Source: Clostridia bacterium
GTDB taxonomy: Bacteria; Bacillota; Clostridia; Oscillospirales; Acutalibacteraceae
Reading direction: 5' to 3'
Length of the DNA stretch: 63,988 nt
NCBI GenBank assembly: GCA_017516485.1
Contig: JAFXCH010000043.1
Location: forward strand, 1-63,988
Positions 34,647 through 44,210 of this stretch are shown in pieces; position 1 is the first letter of the stretch, and every line of letters starts with the position of its first letter. The notes beneath the pieces are model-generated. The model worked only from the letters and a program-made list of their open reading frames with translations. It ran no database searches and was not told the origin of the DNA. The translations under genes and the position numbers were made by a program.

Positions 34647-36152
34647 ATGAGAACAAAACGAACGCTATTGAATATGATATTTTCCGTTATAAGCTTGTTG
34701 ATATCCAGCGTTTTAACAATTCTGCTTACCAGAACGGTGCTTGTATATCTGGGCTCGGATTATAACGGTCTGAACGGAACAATTACGCAGTTCTTGTCTG
34801 TTCTTATGTTGTTTGAAAGCGGCTTTACTGTTGCTGCTTTGGTTAAGCTTTACAAACCGTTTGGAGAAGATGATTACGGTGAAATAAATCGTATACTCTC
34901 CAAAACAAAAATAAAATTCAGACAAATCGGTTGGCTGATGCTTTTTTGTGGTTCTGCAGCAGCAGCTGTTTATGCTTTGTTCATAAAAACAGAGGTTGAT
35001 TATATAATCGTTGTACTGATGTTTTTGTGCTCAATTGGTTCTACTGCATTTAATTTTCTGTACACATATAAATATCGTTTGTTGTTTCAGGTATCGCAAA
35101 CAGAATATATAATATATATAGTTAACATAGTTCAGTATGTGATTATGTACACAGGAATGATGGCGATATTGGCAACAACAAAAAATATAGTTTTTGCCAG
35201 AGCGTTCTATTTACTTGCCAATATTATTGCCGGTTTAGCTATAGGATTTATTGCAAGAAGAAAATTTAAAAAAGCCGATTACAATGTGGAATGCAAAGGA
35301 ATAGTTATTGAAGGAACCAAAGATTTGTTCATTTCAAGATTAGTAGGAATATGCTACAATTCACTTACTTTTTTCTATATGGCGGTCTTTGTCGGAACCT
35401 TGCAAACAAGTATTTACACAGTTTACAACGCAGTTATGTCAATAATTAATAATTTTTCAAACATGGCAATTAATGCTCCGCAGAATGCATTCGGACAGAT
35501 TCTGAATTCCGAAAAGAAAAGAGCAAAAAAAACATTAGAAGAATATGAGTATACTTCGGTGATGATAGTTTCAATTTTACTTTCCGTCACGATGGCTTTA
35601 TATATACCCTTTATAAAGTTGTATACTGCGGATATTACAGATGTGAACTATGTTAGACCTGAAATAGCATTATTATTGGTGTTGATAACATTAACCCAAA
35701 TGATACATATTCCGAGCGGAAAATGCATAGAGCTAAGCGGCAAATTCAAGGCTGTAAAGACAATTCAGATTGTTACATTTATTTCGTTACTTGTTCTGTC
35801 AACGGCAGGGGCACTTATCCAAGGTCTTGTAGGTTTGCTGATTGCAAAGCTTATCACAAATATAATATTAGCATCTATTGAAATTGGATATGCACATATC
35901 AAGGTGGTTGAAAAATCACTAAAAAGATTTTTGCTGATATTGTGTCCCAATATTGCAGTTTCGGCAATATTAGCTTTTGTTGAGTATAAAATGATGTTCA
36001 ATATTGAAGTAACGATTATAAAGTTTTTTATTTACGGAACACTGCTCTTGATGGTAAATTCCTTAGTTTTAGTTGGTTTCGGGCGGATTTTTTATAGAGA
36101 AGTTGTTAAAAGCCTTTTTAATCGTGTTAAGGTTATGATGATTAGAAAATAG
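34647..36152 (+). CDS. Flippase-like MATE/MurJ-superfamily protein (Wzx candidate 1)
   Basis: About 501 residues, 12-14 membrane helices, starting ATG34647 (MRTKRTLLNM) after AAAGAGG. The N-terminal LTRTVLVYLGSDYNGLNGTI is the usual flippase entry. Likely moves lipid-linked repeat units across the membrane. AT-rich with many ATA codons compared with the second flippase at 40.2 kb, suggesting a different history. A fragment of yet another flippase lies directly downstream. Confidence 0.85.
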   Translation: MRTKRTLLNMIFSVISLLISSVLTILLTRTVLVYLGSDYNGLNGTITQFLSVLMLFESGFTVAALVKLYKPFGEDDYGEINRILSKTKIKFRQIGWLMLFCGSAAAAVYALFIKTEVDYIIVVLMFLCSIGSTAFNFLYTYKYRLLFQVSQTEYIIYIVNIVQYVIMYTGMMAILATTKNIVFARAFYLLANIIAGLAIGFIARRKFKKADYNVECKGIVIEGTKDLFISRLVGICYNSLTFFYMAVFVGTLQTSIYTVYNAVMSIINNFSNMAINAPQNAFGQILNSEKKRAKKTLEEYEYTSVMIVSILLSVTMALYIPFIKLYTADITDVNYVRPEIALLLVLITLTQMIHIPSGKCIELSGKFKAVKTIQIVTFISLLVLSTAGALIQGLVGLLIAKLITNIILASIEIGYAHIKVVEKSLKRFLLILCPNIAVSAILAFVEYKMMFNIEVTIIKFFIYGTLLLMVNSLVLVGFGRIFYREVVKSLFNRVKVMMIRK

Positions 36153-36189
36153 CTTTTAAAAGCAATAACTTTTTATATATTCGCAGTAT

Positions 36190-36351
36190 TGGGGTATGTA
36201 CGGTGCGGCATGGGCATCCGTAGCCAGTTATATTGTTTGCGGAACTGTCCTCACAGCTTATTTTTGCAAGTTTTTCAATTTCAGAATTACAGAGCTGCTT
36301 ATTCCGTCGCCCAAAACAGTGAAATCAATTATTTCAAAAATCAAAAAGTAA
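36190..36351 (+). pseudogene. 3' remnant of a third flippase gene
   Basis: 53 codons ending in TAA read GMYGAAWASVASYIVCG, then a hydrophobic stretch and a basic tail LLIPSPKTVKSIISKIKK. The start matches the GxxGAAxAS motif late in Wzx/MATE flippases. No start codon or RBS is present, and it follows the AT-rich flippase by 37 bases. It reads as the tail left after a new segment replaced an older gene. Confidence 0.7.
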
Positions 36352-36370
36352 AGCTGAACAAATAAAACTT

Positions 36371-36412
36371 TTCACCCCGAAGTCCTTGAGTAAGGATTTC
36401 GGGGTGTTCTTT
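36371..36412 (+). terminator. Terminator, copy A of a repeated hairpin
   Basis: Stem CACCCCGAAGTCCTT with its complement, 4-base loop, then T-rich. 35 bases are shared with a copy at 41728-41762 except one loop base. Confidence 0.88.
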
Positions 36413-36459
36413 TAAAATGCATTATTAAGTAAATTAAATATAAATAACAATAAAATATC

Positions 36460-36488
36460 TTGAAAAAAAGTTCGTTCTATATTACAAT
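36460..36488 (+). promoter_or_regulatory. Promoter of the wecC-wecB operon
   Basis: TTGAAA (36460-36465), 17-base spacer, TACAAT (36483-36488), about 55 bases before the ATG. Confidence 0.75.
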
Positions 36489-36543
36489 TTATTATGTATA
36501 GCTATGTTAAAAAACAGACTGCATAACAAGGTGGTTCTTAATT

Positions 36544-37767
36544 ATGATAAACGTAATAGGTTTAGGTTATATCGGACTTCCTACGGCGCTTATGATGGCG
36601 GCGCACGGAGTAGAGGTTGTAGGTACAGACTACAACAAGGAACTTGTTGATACACTTAAGAGCGGCAGGACAACCTTTAAGGAGGACGGTCTTGACGAGC
36701 TGTTTGCCAAGGCTGTAGACAGTGGCATTGAGTTTTCAACAGAATATCAGGTTACGGATACATATATTGTTTCCGTACCCACACCTTACGACAAGTTTTC
36801 AAAAAAGATTGACGCCTGTTATGTAGTTTCTGCCGTTAAAAGTGTTATGGAGGTTTGCAGAAAGGGTGCGGTTGTAATTGTTGAATCAACCGTATCTCCC
36901 GGTACAATCGATAAATTTGTCCGCCCTGTAATTGAAGAAAACGGTTTTGTAATCGGCAGGGATATTCACCTTGTTCACGCACCGGAGAGAATTATTCCAG
37001 GCAATATGATTTACGAGCTGCTTCACAACAACCGTACAATCGGTGCAGACGATAAAGAAATCGGCAAAAAGGTTAAGGAACTTTACGCCTCATTCTGTCA
37101 GGGCGAAATTGTTGTAACGGATATCCGCACAGCAGAGATGACAAAGGTTGTAGAGAATACATTCCGTGCGGTGAACATTGCTTTTGCAAACGAGCTTGCA
37201 AAAATCTGCCGTCAGGATGATATGGACGTATATGAGATTATAAAAATCTGTAATATGCACCCGAGAGTAAATATTCTTCAGCCCGGTCCCGGTGTAGGCG
37301 GCCACTGTATCAGCGTTGACCCGTGGTTCCTTGTCGGCGATTATCCGAGCCTTACAAAGCTCATCGGCGAATCAATGGCAGTAAACGGCAGTATGCCCGA
37401 TTTTGTGCTTAACAGAATTTATACAATTATGAAGGAAAACGGTCTGACAGATATCAGCCGTGTCGGCCTTTACGGTCTTACGTATAAAGAAAACGTTGAC
37501 GATTGCCGCGAGTCTCCGGCATTGCAACTGCTTGAAAACCAAAAAAATTCTGCGGTACAGCTTAAGGTTTACGACCCCTATGTCAGTGATGATATAGTTG
37601 AAAATCAGTATCACGATTTCGATAAATTCCTCAATGATGTTGACCTTGTTGTCATTATGGTAGGTCACAATCAGATAAGAGAAAACCTCGATAAGCTTGA
37701 CGGTAAAATCGTTCTCGACACAAGAAAGGTTTACAAAACCGCAAGTGATAAAGTTTATTATCTTTAA
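36544..37767 (+). CDS. wecC: UDP-N-acetyl-D-mannosamine dehydrogenase
   Basis: 407 residues. N-terminal Rossmann NVIGLGYIGLPTALMMAAHG; central ESTVSPGTIDKFV and HLVHAPERIIPGN; catalytic Cys in PGPGVGGHCISVDPWF (about residue 260). The next gene is WecB, so UDP-ManNAc is the likely substrate and UDP-ManNAcA the product for the polymer. AAGGTGG lies before the start. Confidence 0.92.
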   Translation: MINVIGLGYIGLPTALMMAAHGVEVVGTDYNKELVDTLKSGRTTFKEDGLDELFAKAVDSGIEFSTEYQVTDTYIVSVPTPYDKFSKKIDACYVVSAVKSVMEVCRKGAVVIVESTVSPGTIDKFVRPVIEENGFVIGRDIHLVHAPERIIPGNMIYELLHNNRTIGADDKEIGKKVKELYASFCQGEIVVTDIRTAEMTKVVENTFRAVNIAFANELAKICRQDDMDVYEIIKICNMHPRVNILQPGPGVGGHCISVDPWFLVGDYPSLTKLIGESMAVNGSMPDFVLNRIYTIMKENGLTDISRVGLYGLTYKENVDDCRESPALQLLENQKNSAVQLKVYDPYVSDDIVENQYHDFDKFLNDVDLVVIMVGHNQIRENLDKLDGKIVLDTRKVYKTASDKVYYL

Positions 37768-37788
37768 TTAACTCAGTGAGGAAACAGT

Positions 37789-38883
37789 ATGAAAAAGGTT
37801 ATGTTGGTTTTCGGTACAAGACCGGAAGCAATCAAAATGTGTCCACTTGTAAACGAACTGAAAAAGCACAGTGAGCTTGAAACAGTTGTTTGCGTTACGG
37901 GTCAGCACAGACAGATGCTTGATCAGGTGCTCAGAGCGTTTGACGTGAAACCGGATTACGATCTGGCAATAATGAAGGACAAGCAGACTCTGTTCGATGT
38001 TACGACAAATATACTTGAGCGAATCAAGCAGGTTCTTGAAGGCGAAAAGCCCGATGTTGTGCTTGTTCACGGCGATACCTCCACAACCTTTGTAACAGCT
38101 CTTGCCTGTTTCTATCTGCAGATTCCCGTCGGTCATGTTGAAGCAGGTCTGAGAACATACAATATATATTCTCCCTATCCTGAGGAATTCAACCGCCAGG
38201 CGGTAAGTATTATTGCAAAGTACAACTTTGCTCCCACAGAAAAATCAAAGCAGAATCTTCTCAACGAAGGCAGATGCGAAGACAACATATATGTTACGGG
38301 CAACACCGCAATAGATGCACTAAAAACAACCGTGCGTGAAAACTACACACATCCTGAGCTTGAGTGGGCAGCGGATAGCAGACTTATTATGCTCACCGCA
38401 CACCGCAGAGAAAACCTCGGCGAGCCGATGCACAATATGTTCAGAGCAATCAAGCGTATTGTTGACGAGCACGATGACCTTAAGGTAATCTACCCGATAC
38501 ATATGAACCCTGTTGTCCGTCAGGCTGCGGCGGAAATTTTCGGTGATCACGAAAGATTCCGCATTATTGAGCCGCTTGACGTGCTCGATTTTCATAACTT
38601 CCTTGCAAGGAGTTATCTTATTCTGACTGATTCGGGTGGAATTCAGGAAGAAGCGCCGAGTCTCGGCAAGCCCGTGCTCGTAATGCGCGACACAACCGAA
38701 AGGCCCGAGGGTATAGCCGCAGGCACACTCAAGCTTGTCGGCACTAATGAAGAAACGATATATAACGAGTTTAAGCGCCTTATCACCGATGAGGCCGCTT
38801 ACAGTGCAATGTATCAGGCATCCAACCCCTACGGCGACGGCCACGCCTGCGAAAGAATAGCAGATATACTTATCCGCAACTGA
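37789..38883 (+). CDS. wecB: UDP-N-acetylglucosamine 2-epimerase (non-hydrolysing)
   Basis: 364 residues. VFGTRPEAIKMCPLVNEL, CVTGQHRQMLDQVL, LVHGDTSTTFVTALACFY, HVEAGLRTYN, LTDSGGIQEEAPSLGKPVL: all family blocks present. It makes UDP-ManNAc for the WecC enzyme 21 bases upstream. Clear GAGGAAA RBS. Confidence 0.96.
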   Translation: MKKVMLVFGTRPEAIKMCPLVNELKKHSELETVVCVTGQHRQMLDQVLRAFDVKPDYDLAIMKDKQTLFDVTTNILERIKQVLEGEKPDVVLVHGDTSTTFVTALACFYLQIPVGHVEAGLRTYNIYSPYPEEFNRQAVSIIAKYNFAPTEKSKQNLLNEGRCEDNIYVTGNTAIDALKTTVRENYTHPELEWAADSRLIMLTAHRRENLGEPMHNMFRAIKRIVDEHDDLKVIYPIHMNPVVRQAAAEIFGDHERFRIIEPLDVLDFHNFLARSYLILTDSGGIQEEAPSLGKPVLVMRDTTERPEGIAAGTLKLVGTNEETIYNEFKRLITDEAAYSAMYQASNPYGDGHACERIADILIRN

Positions 38884-38896
38884 AATGAGGTTAACG

Positions 38897-40171
38897 ATGA
38901 AAAAGGTTCTGATAGTAAGCGACTTCTTTTTCCCGTCTGCGAATATTGCTGCCGTACGTCCGTCGAAGATTGCAAAGAGACTGACGGCCGACGGATACTG
39001 TGTTGATGTTTTTACAAGGTATCCTATAGGTGAGGGAGCAGGCGAATACTGCAACAAATGCTTCAGCTTTCAGAGCGGCAGTGCACTGAATGTAATAAAA
39101 AAAGAAGAAAGTATTAAAAGAACAGGCGTAAAGAAAATTCTATTTGAAAAACTTAATTTTCTTTATATGGGATTGTTTAATATAAAAAGCAATCTGCAAA
39201 CAAGACGAAGAAACAAGCAGATGCTTGATGCATTTAAAGAATTTGTTGCAAAAAATCCGCAGGATTACGATGTGATTTTTACAACCTTCGGTCCTCTGGG
39301 CAGCTTGCTTTGCGGACTGTATTACAAGAAAAAATTTCCGCAGGTGAAATGGATTTGCGATTTCCGTGACCCTGCTGTTGTTTCTCAGTGCGGTCCTTTG
39401 AAAAACTTTTCCAGAAGAATCAAGGAGCAGAAATCCTGCAAGCTTGCTGACGAAATAGTAACTGTCTCAAACGGCTATATGAAGCGAATCTGCGGTGACA
39501 AATACACCGAAAAGCGGCATATGATTCCAAACGGCTATGACCGTGCCGATATGGTTTATTCAGGCGAAAAAACCGAAACTTCAGATAAGCTCAGCCTTGC
39601 CTATGTTGGCATCTTTTACGGCTTTATGAGAGATTTAAGGCCTGTATTCCGTGCGATAAGTGAGCTTACGGACGAGGGCTTGGTTGATAAAGACAAAATC
39701 TGTATAAACTATGCGGGTTCTGATAACAGAACAATTCTTGCACAGGCGAAGGAATGCTCAGCAGAAGACTTTATTGTGACTCACGGTGTGCTTGCAAGAG
39801 AAGATTGCCTTAAACTGCAATTCAACTCTGACCTGCTTCTTTTGTCAACATGGAACACCGAAAAGGAATGCGGTGTTTTTCCGGGCAAACTGCTTGAGTA
39901 TATGCTCATCGGTAAGCCGATTGTAACTACCGTTACAGGTGACATACCCGACAGTGAGGTTGCGCAGGTGGTCAGAGAAGGTAACCTCGGCATTGTTTAC
40001 GAAGAGGTAAACGGCAAAGAGGATTTTGCAAAGCTGAAAGAATATATTCTTACACAGTATAATTATAAAGTTAACGGTAAAGAGTTGCCGTTCAATCCCG
40101 AACAGTATGTTCTGGACAGATATAACTACGATACAATAATCAAAAAGATTGAAGCGTTGATAGAGGGCTAA
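38897..40171 (+). CDS. GT4-like glycosyltransferase
   Basis: About 424 residues from ATG38897 (TGAGG upstream; the first ATG at 38885 lacks a site). N-terminal VLIVSDFFFPSANIAAVRPS; C-terminal LLEYMLIGKPIVTTVTGDIP. Probable WcaI-like retaining transferase acting on the polymer made with ManNAcA. Confidence 0.88.
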   Translation: MKKVLIVSDFFFPSANIAAVRPSKIAKRLTADGYCVDVFTRYPIGEGAGEYCNKCFSFQSGSALNVIKKEESIKRTGVKKILFEKLNFLYMGLFNIKSNLQTRRRNKQMLDAFKEFVAKNPQDYDVIFTTFGPLGSLLCGLYYKKKFPQVKWICDFRDPAVVSQCGPLKNFSRRIKEQKSCKLADEIVTVSNGYMKRICGDKYTEKRHMIPNGYDRADMVYSGEKTETSDKLSLAYVGIFYGFMRDLRPVFRAISELTDEGLVDKDKICINYAGSDNRTILAQAKECSAEDFIVTHGVLAREDCLKLQFNSDLLLLSTWNTEKECGVFPGKLLEYMLIGKPIVTTVTGDIPDSEVAQVVREGNLGIVYEEVNGKEDFAKLKEYILTQYNYKVNGKELPFNPEQYVLDRYNYDTIIKKIEALIEG

Positions 40172-40177
40172 AACAAT

Positions 40178-41647
40178 ATGAGCAATACTTCTCAGACACG
40201 CGTCGGCAGTAATGCTGTTAAGCTGACTGCGGCAAAATTTATCACAATGGGAATCGGTATGGTTTCCTCAATGTTGCTTGCGCGTTTTCGCTCACTTAAC
40301 GAGTATGGCACTTATTCCCAGATGATGATGGCAGTAAGCCTTGCAACCTCACTTATTATGTTGGGTTTGCCAAACAGTATAAATTATTTTTTGGGTAAGG
40401 CCAAAAGCGATGAGGAGCGCTCAAGCTTCCTTTCTGTTTATTATACGCTCAGCACTATGCTGAGTATTTTGGTAGGCGTTGTTCTGGTTGCTATAACGCC
40501 GCTGCTTGAGATATATTTCAAGAACGAACTGATCAGTACGTTCTGGTATTTTATGGCAACTTATCCGTGGACAAGAGTTATAATGTCGGGAACGGAAAAC
40601 CTGCTGATAGCTTATAACAAATCCAATATGCTTATGGCATTCAAGGTTGCCAACAGTGTTTTGCTGCTTGCAATAATTCTGATAATTCAGCTCATTGGCG
40701 GTACGTTTACTCAGTATATAATCCTTTTCCTCGGCGTTGAGGTCGCTTTCACTTTGTGGACGTATTTTGTTGCAAAGCGTAACGCAAAAAAGCTCCGTAT
40801 ATCTTTGAACAAAGAGCTTATAAAGACTATATTTGAGTTTTCGCTTCCCATAGGTTTTGCATCTGTGGTCGGTACGATAAATATCGAGCTGGATAAGCTT
40901 GTTATTACATCAATGCTGTCAACCGAAGACCTTGCAATTTATACAAATGCATCAAAGGAGCTTCCGGTTACAATTATCGCAACTTCAATTACGGCTGTTC
41001 TGCTTCCGCAGGTTGTCAAGCTTCTGCATAACGACCAAAAAGAAGAGGCGGTAAATCTCTGGAAGAGTGCTACTACAATCTCATTTGCGATTATCTCATT
41101 TATTGCAGTAGCCTGCTTTGTTTTTGCTCCCGAGGTAATCGAAGTAATGTACTCGGCAAAATACCTCCCCGGTGTATCTGTCTTCAGGGTTTACTGTGTT
41201 GTGCTGCTTTGCAGGTGCACTTATTTCGGAATGATACTTAACGCTACGGGCAAAACGAAGTTTATACTCTACTGTTCAATCGGTATGTTGCTTCTCAATG
41301 CTTCTCTGAATTATCTTTTCTATATTCTTATGGGCTTTGTCGGTCCTGCAATCGCTACATTTCTTGCGACAGTGTTAATGCAAACGCTTCAGCTTTTCTA
41401 TACTTCAAAAACCATTAAAGTGCGCTTTTCATCAATTTTTCCGTGGAAAAATTGCGGATTGTTTATCCTCTTTAACGGTCTGTGCGGTGTGGCAATATAT
41501 TTCATGAAATCAGCGATAGAAAGCAGTTGGCAAATAAACAACATTGTCTGCGCAATTGCTCTTGGAGTTGTGTGGTTGGCTTTCTTTGCGGCGGTTGTGT
41601 TTAAGCCGCTTAAAAAGCAATGGATTTTCCTGAATAAGGAGAGGTAA
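40178..41647 (+). CDS. Oligosaccharide flippase, Wzx candidate 2
   Basis: 489 residues, about 14 membrane helices. N-terminal KFITMGIGMVSSMLLARFRS then LNEYGTYSQMMMAVSLATS is the family entry. Six bases after the glycosyltransferase. Coexists with the flippase at 34.6 kb and the remnant at 36.2 kb, implying either two polymers or ongoing cassette replacement. Confidence 0.92.
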   Translation: MSNTSQTRVGSNAVKLTAAKFITMGIGMVSSMLLARFRSLNEYGTYSQMMMAVSLATSLIMLGLPNSINYFLGKAKSDEERSSFLSVYYTLSTMLSILVGVVLVAITPLLEIYFKNELISTFWYFMATYPWTRVIMSGTENLLIAYNKSNMLMAFKVANSVLLLAIILIIQLIGGTFTQYIILFLGVEVAFTLWTYFVAKRNAKKLRISLNKELIKTIFEFSLPIGFASVVGTINIELDKLVITSMLSTEDLAIYTNASKELPVTIIATSITAVLLPQVVKLLHNDQKEEAVNLWKSATTISFAIISFIAVACFVFAPEVIEVMYSAKYLPGVSVFRVYCVVLLCRCTYFGMILNATGKTKFILYCSIGMLLLNASLNYLFYILMGFVGPAIATFLATVLMQTLQLFYTSKTIKVRFSSIFPWKNCGLFILFNGLCGVAIYFMKSAIESSWQINNIVCAIALGVVWLAFFAAVVFKPLKKQWIFLNKER

Positions 41648-41667
41648 CTATAAAAAAATCGGATTTT

Positions 41668-41714
41668 AATATTCTGCCGCAGAGTAAGGTCCTATCTCTG
41701 TCAGGCAGAATATG
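41668..41714. repeat. Hairpin after the second flippase
   Basis: A 10-bp perfect outer stem ATATTCTGCC with its complement, plus an inner CAGAG/CTCTG pairing. No T-run follows; it precedes the stronger terminator by 14 bases. Confidence 0.5.
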
Positions 41715-41727
41715 AAATGTAAAAAAA

Positions 41728-41766
41728 TTCACCCCGAAGTCCTTGTGTAAGGATTTCGGGGTACTT
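41728..41766. terminator. Terminator, copy B of the repeated hairpin
   Basis: Same 15-bp stem as the hairpin at 36371, one loop base different. It lies between the flippase and the convergent SASP gene and can serve both. Confidence 0.85.
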
Positions 41767-41781
41767 TATTGCGAAGAAAAG

Positions 41782-41979
41782 TTACTTCATATTCTTCTCG
41801 TAGGACTCGATCATCTTCTTAACCATCTGACCGCCTACTGAGCCTGCTTCACGAGATGTGAGGTGGCCGTTGTAGCCCTGCTTGAGGTCAACGCCTACTT
41901 CGCTTGCAGCTTCCATCTTGAACTTGTTAAGTGCCTCACGTGCCTCGGGTACTACGCTCTTGTTGTTGCTCTTAGACAT
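41782..41979 (-). CDS. Alpha/beta-type small acid-soluble spore protein
   Basis: About 65 residues from ATG41979 (AAAGGAG upstream; the upstream part of the frame is the RBS). The GPR cleavage region AASEVGVDL and the DNA-binding block NGHLTSREAGSVGGQMVKKM are both intact. It coats and protects spore DNA, and shows an endospore-forming lineage. A forespore sigma-G promoter is expected, but I could not place one. Confidence 0.95.
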   Translation of the reverse strand: MSKSNNKSVVPEAREALNKFKMEAASEVGVDLKQGYNGHLTSREAGSVGGQMVKKMIESYEKNMK

Positions 41980-42095
41980 TTTAATTACACTCCTTTGCAA
42001 AACAAATTTATTTGCGTTTGCTCTATTATTGTTGCATTGTATAAGTGTATTATTTATGCCAATTTTTTGATTGTTTTAATAATTTCATATAATAA

Positions 42096-42128
42096 AAGCA
42101 GGCAGTATTGTGAGATACTACCTGCTGA
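42096..42128 (-). terminator. Terminator of the 5'-nucleotidase gene
   Basis: Minus-strand stem AGCAGGTAGTA with its near-complement (one G-T), then TTTTATT. Confidence 0.75.
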
Positions 42129-42166
42129 ATTTATAGTTTCAGAAAAGTATACTTATTTTAAGATGA

Positions 42167-43972
42167 TTATTCGAAAAACGGAGCGTCATAGTGGTTTTCA
42201 CCGCAGCTGCATACGGGCTGAATTCCGAAAAGGCGGCAGAAGAAAACAGCGATATCCCAGAGAAACGCAAGAAATCCGTTTTCACTGTGGCAGATATGCT
42301 CACATTCGGGAATAACAGGCTCTTCGGGTTTTTCGTTCAAAATTGTTATTCTGCCGTCACCGTCGGGGTTACCGTACTGCTCGGAGGAAATTACACCGCC
42401 AAGAACTTCTGTAAAGTACTGAATAAGCATTTCACTGTCGCAGGGCAGACCCTCTGACTGAATAACTTTAACACCGCTCAGCATTGTGAGGCCGTCACCG
42501 CCGCTCAAAAGTACGTACTGACTGCCGGCAAGAGTATAGGTTTTTGCAAGGTCAACGGGCTCGCCGCCTACGAGTACATTCTGAACTCTACGCTCCTTGG
42601 TTGCGTCAAGGCCTATAAAATTGTCAAGCTGATCAACTATTACCGGAGTAGGTATGTAAGTGTGAATTTCAAAGCTGACACCCGAAACCTGGAAGAAGCC
42701 GCCGATAAGGTTGGGGCATTCGCGTGCGCCGTGTTCAAGTATGTCGATAAGCTGCTGTCCCGTAATTTCAATAACGCACATATCGTTGTTGAACGCATTT
42801 ACATTCATGAGGTCCTGCCTTGTTACAGTACCTGCTTCAATCTCTGCACGGATGCCGCCTCCGTTTGCGATAGCGATATCAGCGCCTGTTACTGCACGGT
42901 AAGCATCGGCAACAAAGTCGCCTGCGTTGGTTTCTTTGCTTCTTACAATTCTGTTGCCGTTGCTGTCGTAAATAACGAGCTTTGCTTCGGAAGTGCCGAG
43001 CTCTTCGTAAATAAATTCAATCTCTTCGTAGTAGCCGTCAATCTTTTCTTGGACAGTGTTATATGCAGCCTGTGCACTGTCTGACATAGACTTTACATCA
43101 ACGGAATTGGTGCTTACAAGGTTTATTTTACCACCGATTTCAAGCACACCGAAATTGTTGAATTTTTCGCCTGTAGATGCAAGGATAACATCTTCGTTAT
43201 TTTTGTTTTTATAAACGTCGCCCTCAATTGTTTCATGGGAATGAGCGTCGATAAAATAATCAATGCCGTCTGTGTTGGCGATAATGTCGGATGACATCCA
43301 GCCCTCTGTTGAGCCGAGGATGCCTGCGTGACCTACTGCAATAACAATATCAGCACCGTCAGCAATAGCATCGTCAACGCTTTCCTGAACGCTGGTGTAG
43401 AGTGCTTCGTTTGTCATCTCATCGGGATATACGGGGAAACCGTAAATAAAGTTACCGTTTTCATCCTTGAAATAATCCGGAGAAGATGAAGTGATAGTGT
43501 CGGGGGTAGAAATTCCGACAAAAGCAATCTGATAATCGCCGAGGTCTTTGATTAAATAAGGGTCAAATACGGGAGTGAGAGAGGTAAGATTATAGAAATT
43601 TGAGCTTATGTATTTGTATTGGGCTTTATCCTGCGCAAGCTCAAGCAAGCGGTCAACCCCGTAGTCAAATTCGTGGTTGCCCGGAGCAGCGTAATCGTAA
43701 CCGACCGAGTTCATAATATCAACTACAGCTTCACCTTCGGTCATTGAGCCTATTACTTCGCCCTGAATGGCGTCACCTGCATCAACGGTGATAACGTTTT
43801 TGCCCTGAGCTATAAGCTCGGCTCTGTAAGCGGCAAGTACAGGGTAACCGTCGATATTGCAGTGAATATCGTTAGTAAAAAGAATGACGGTTTCCGTTTC
43901 TGCGGCAAACGCCACGGGTATGGCGGAAACAACCATTATAAATGCAAGCAGAATTGCGGTCAGTTTTTTCAT
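42167..43972 (-). CDS. Secreted 5'-nucleotidase/UDP-sugar hydrolase-like
   Basis: 601 residues. Signal peptide (about 1-23, AFAA). Metallophosphatase domain: FTNDIHCNIDG, TVDAGDAIQG, APGNHEFDYG, AVGHAG, IDAHSH. C-terminal 5'-nucleotidase domain (about 340-540): NGGGIRAEIEAGTVTRQD and SGGDGL. The tail (about 570-601) is aromatic and hydrophobic with CSC. Acts outside the cell on nucleotides or UDP-sugars. AGGAGG 6-8 bases before the ATG. Confidence 0.92.
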   Translation of the reverse strand: MKKLTAILLAFIMVVSAIPVAFAAETETVILFTNDIHCNIDGYPVLAAYRAELIAQGKNVITVDAGDAIQGEVIGSMTEGEAVVDIMNSVGYDYAAPGNHEFDYGVDRLLELAQDKAQYKYISSNFYNLTSLTPVFDPYLIKDLGDYQIAFVGISTPDTITSSSPDYFKDENGNFIYGFPVYPDEMTNEALYTSVQESVDDAIADGADIVIAVGHAGILGSTEGWMSSDIIANTDGIDYFIDAHSHETIEGDVYKNKNNEDVILASTGEKFNNFGVLEIGGKINLVSTNSVDVKSMSDSAQAAYNTVQEKIDGYYEEIEFIYEELGTSEAKLVIYDSNGNRIVRSKETNAGDFVADAYRAVTGADIAIANGGGIRAEIEAGTVTRQDLMNVNAFNNDMCVIEITGQQLIDILEHGARECPNLIGGFFQVSGVSFEIHTYIPTPVIVDQLDNFIGLDATKERRVQNVLVGGEPVDLAKTYTLAGSQYVLLSGGDGLTMLSGVKVIQSEGLPCDSEMLIQYFTEVLGGVISSEQYGNPDGDGRITILNEKPEEPVIPECEHICHSENGFLAFLWDIAVFFCRLFGIQPVCSCGENHYDAPFFE

Positions 43973-44014
43973 GTTTAGTCCTCCTGTGTTTATGTATTTG
44001 AGCTGATGATGTTA

Positions 44015-44191
44015 TTAAATAACCAATGATAAAACAAATGCGAGGATTTGCTTTAAGATATCGAATATCATTGCAAAGAATGCTTTGATATTGATTTAGG
44101 TTGCAGGTGCGTTTGTTTCGGGATTTGTTTCGTCGGACTCGGCTTCAAGACCTGCACTCTGGTCGATAAGGCTCATATACTCGATATACAT
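44015..44191 (-). pseudogene. C-terminal remnant of an LRR surface protein
   Basis: Minus frame reads YIEYMSLIDQSAGLEAE and, after an in-frame TAA at 44096-44098, INIKAFFAMIFDILKQILAF. Compare NSVYIEYMSLIDQSAGIETE and DINAFFTFLSDIIRRILVF at the end of the 2122-residue protein encoded at 49.2-55.6 kb. The upstream part is missing, so it is a degraded second gene of the same type. Confidence 0.88.
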
Positions 44192-44210
44192 CCCTCGGTT
44201 TATAAGCTGT

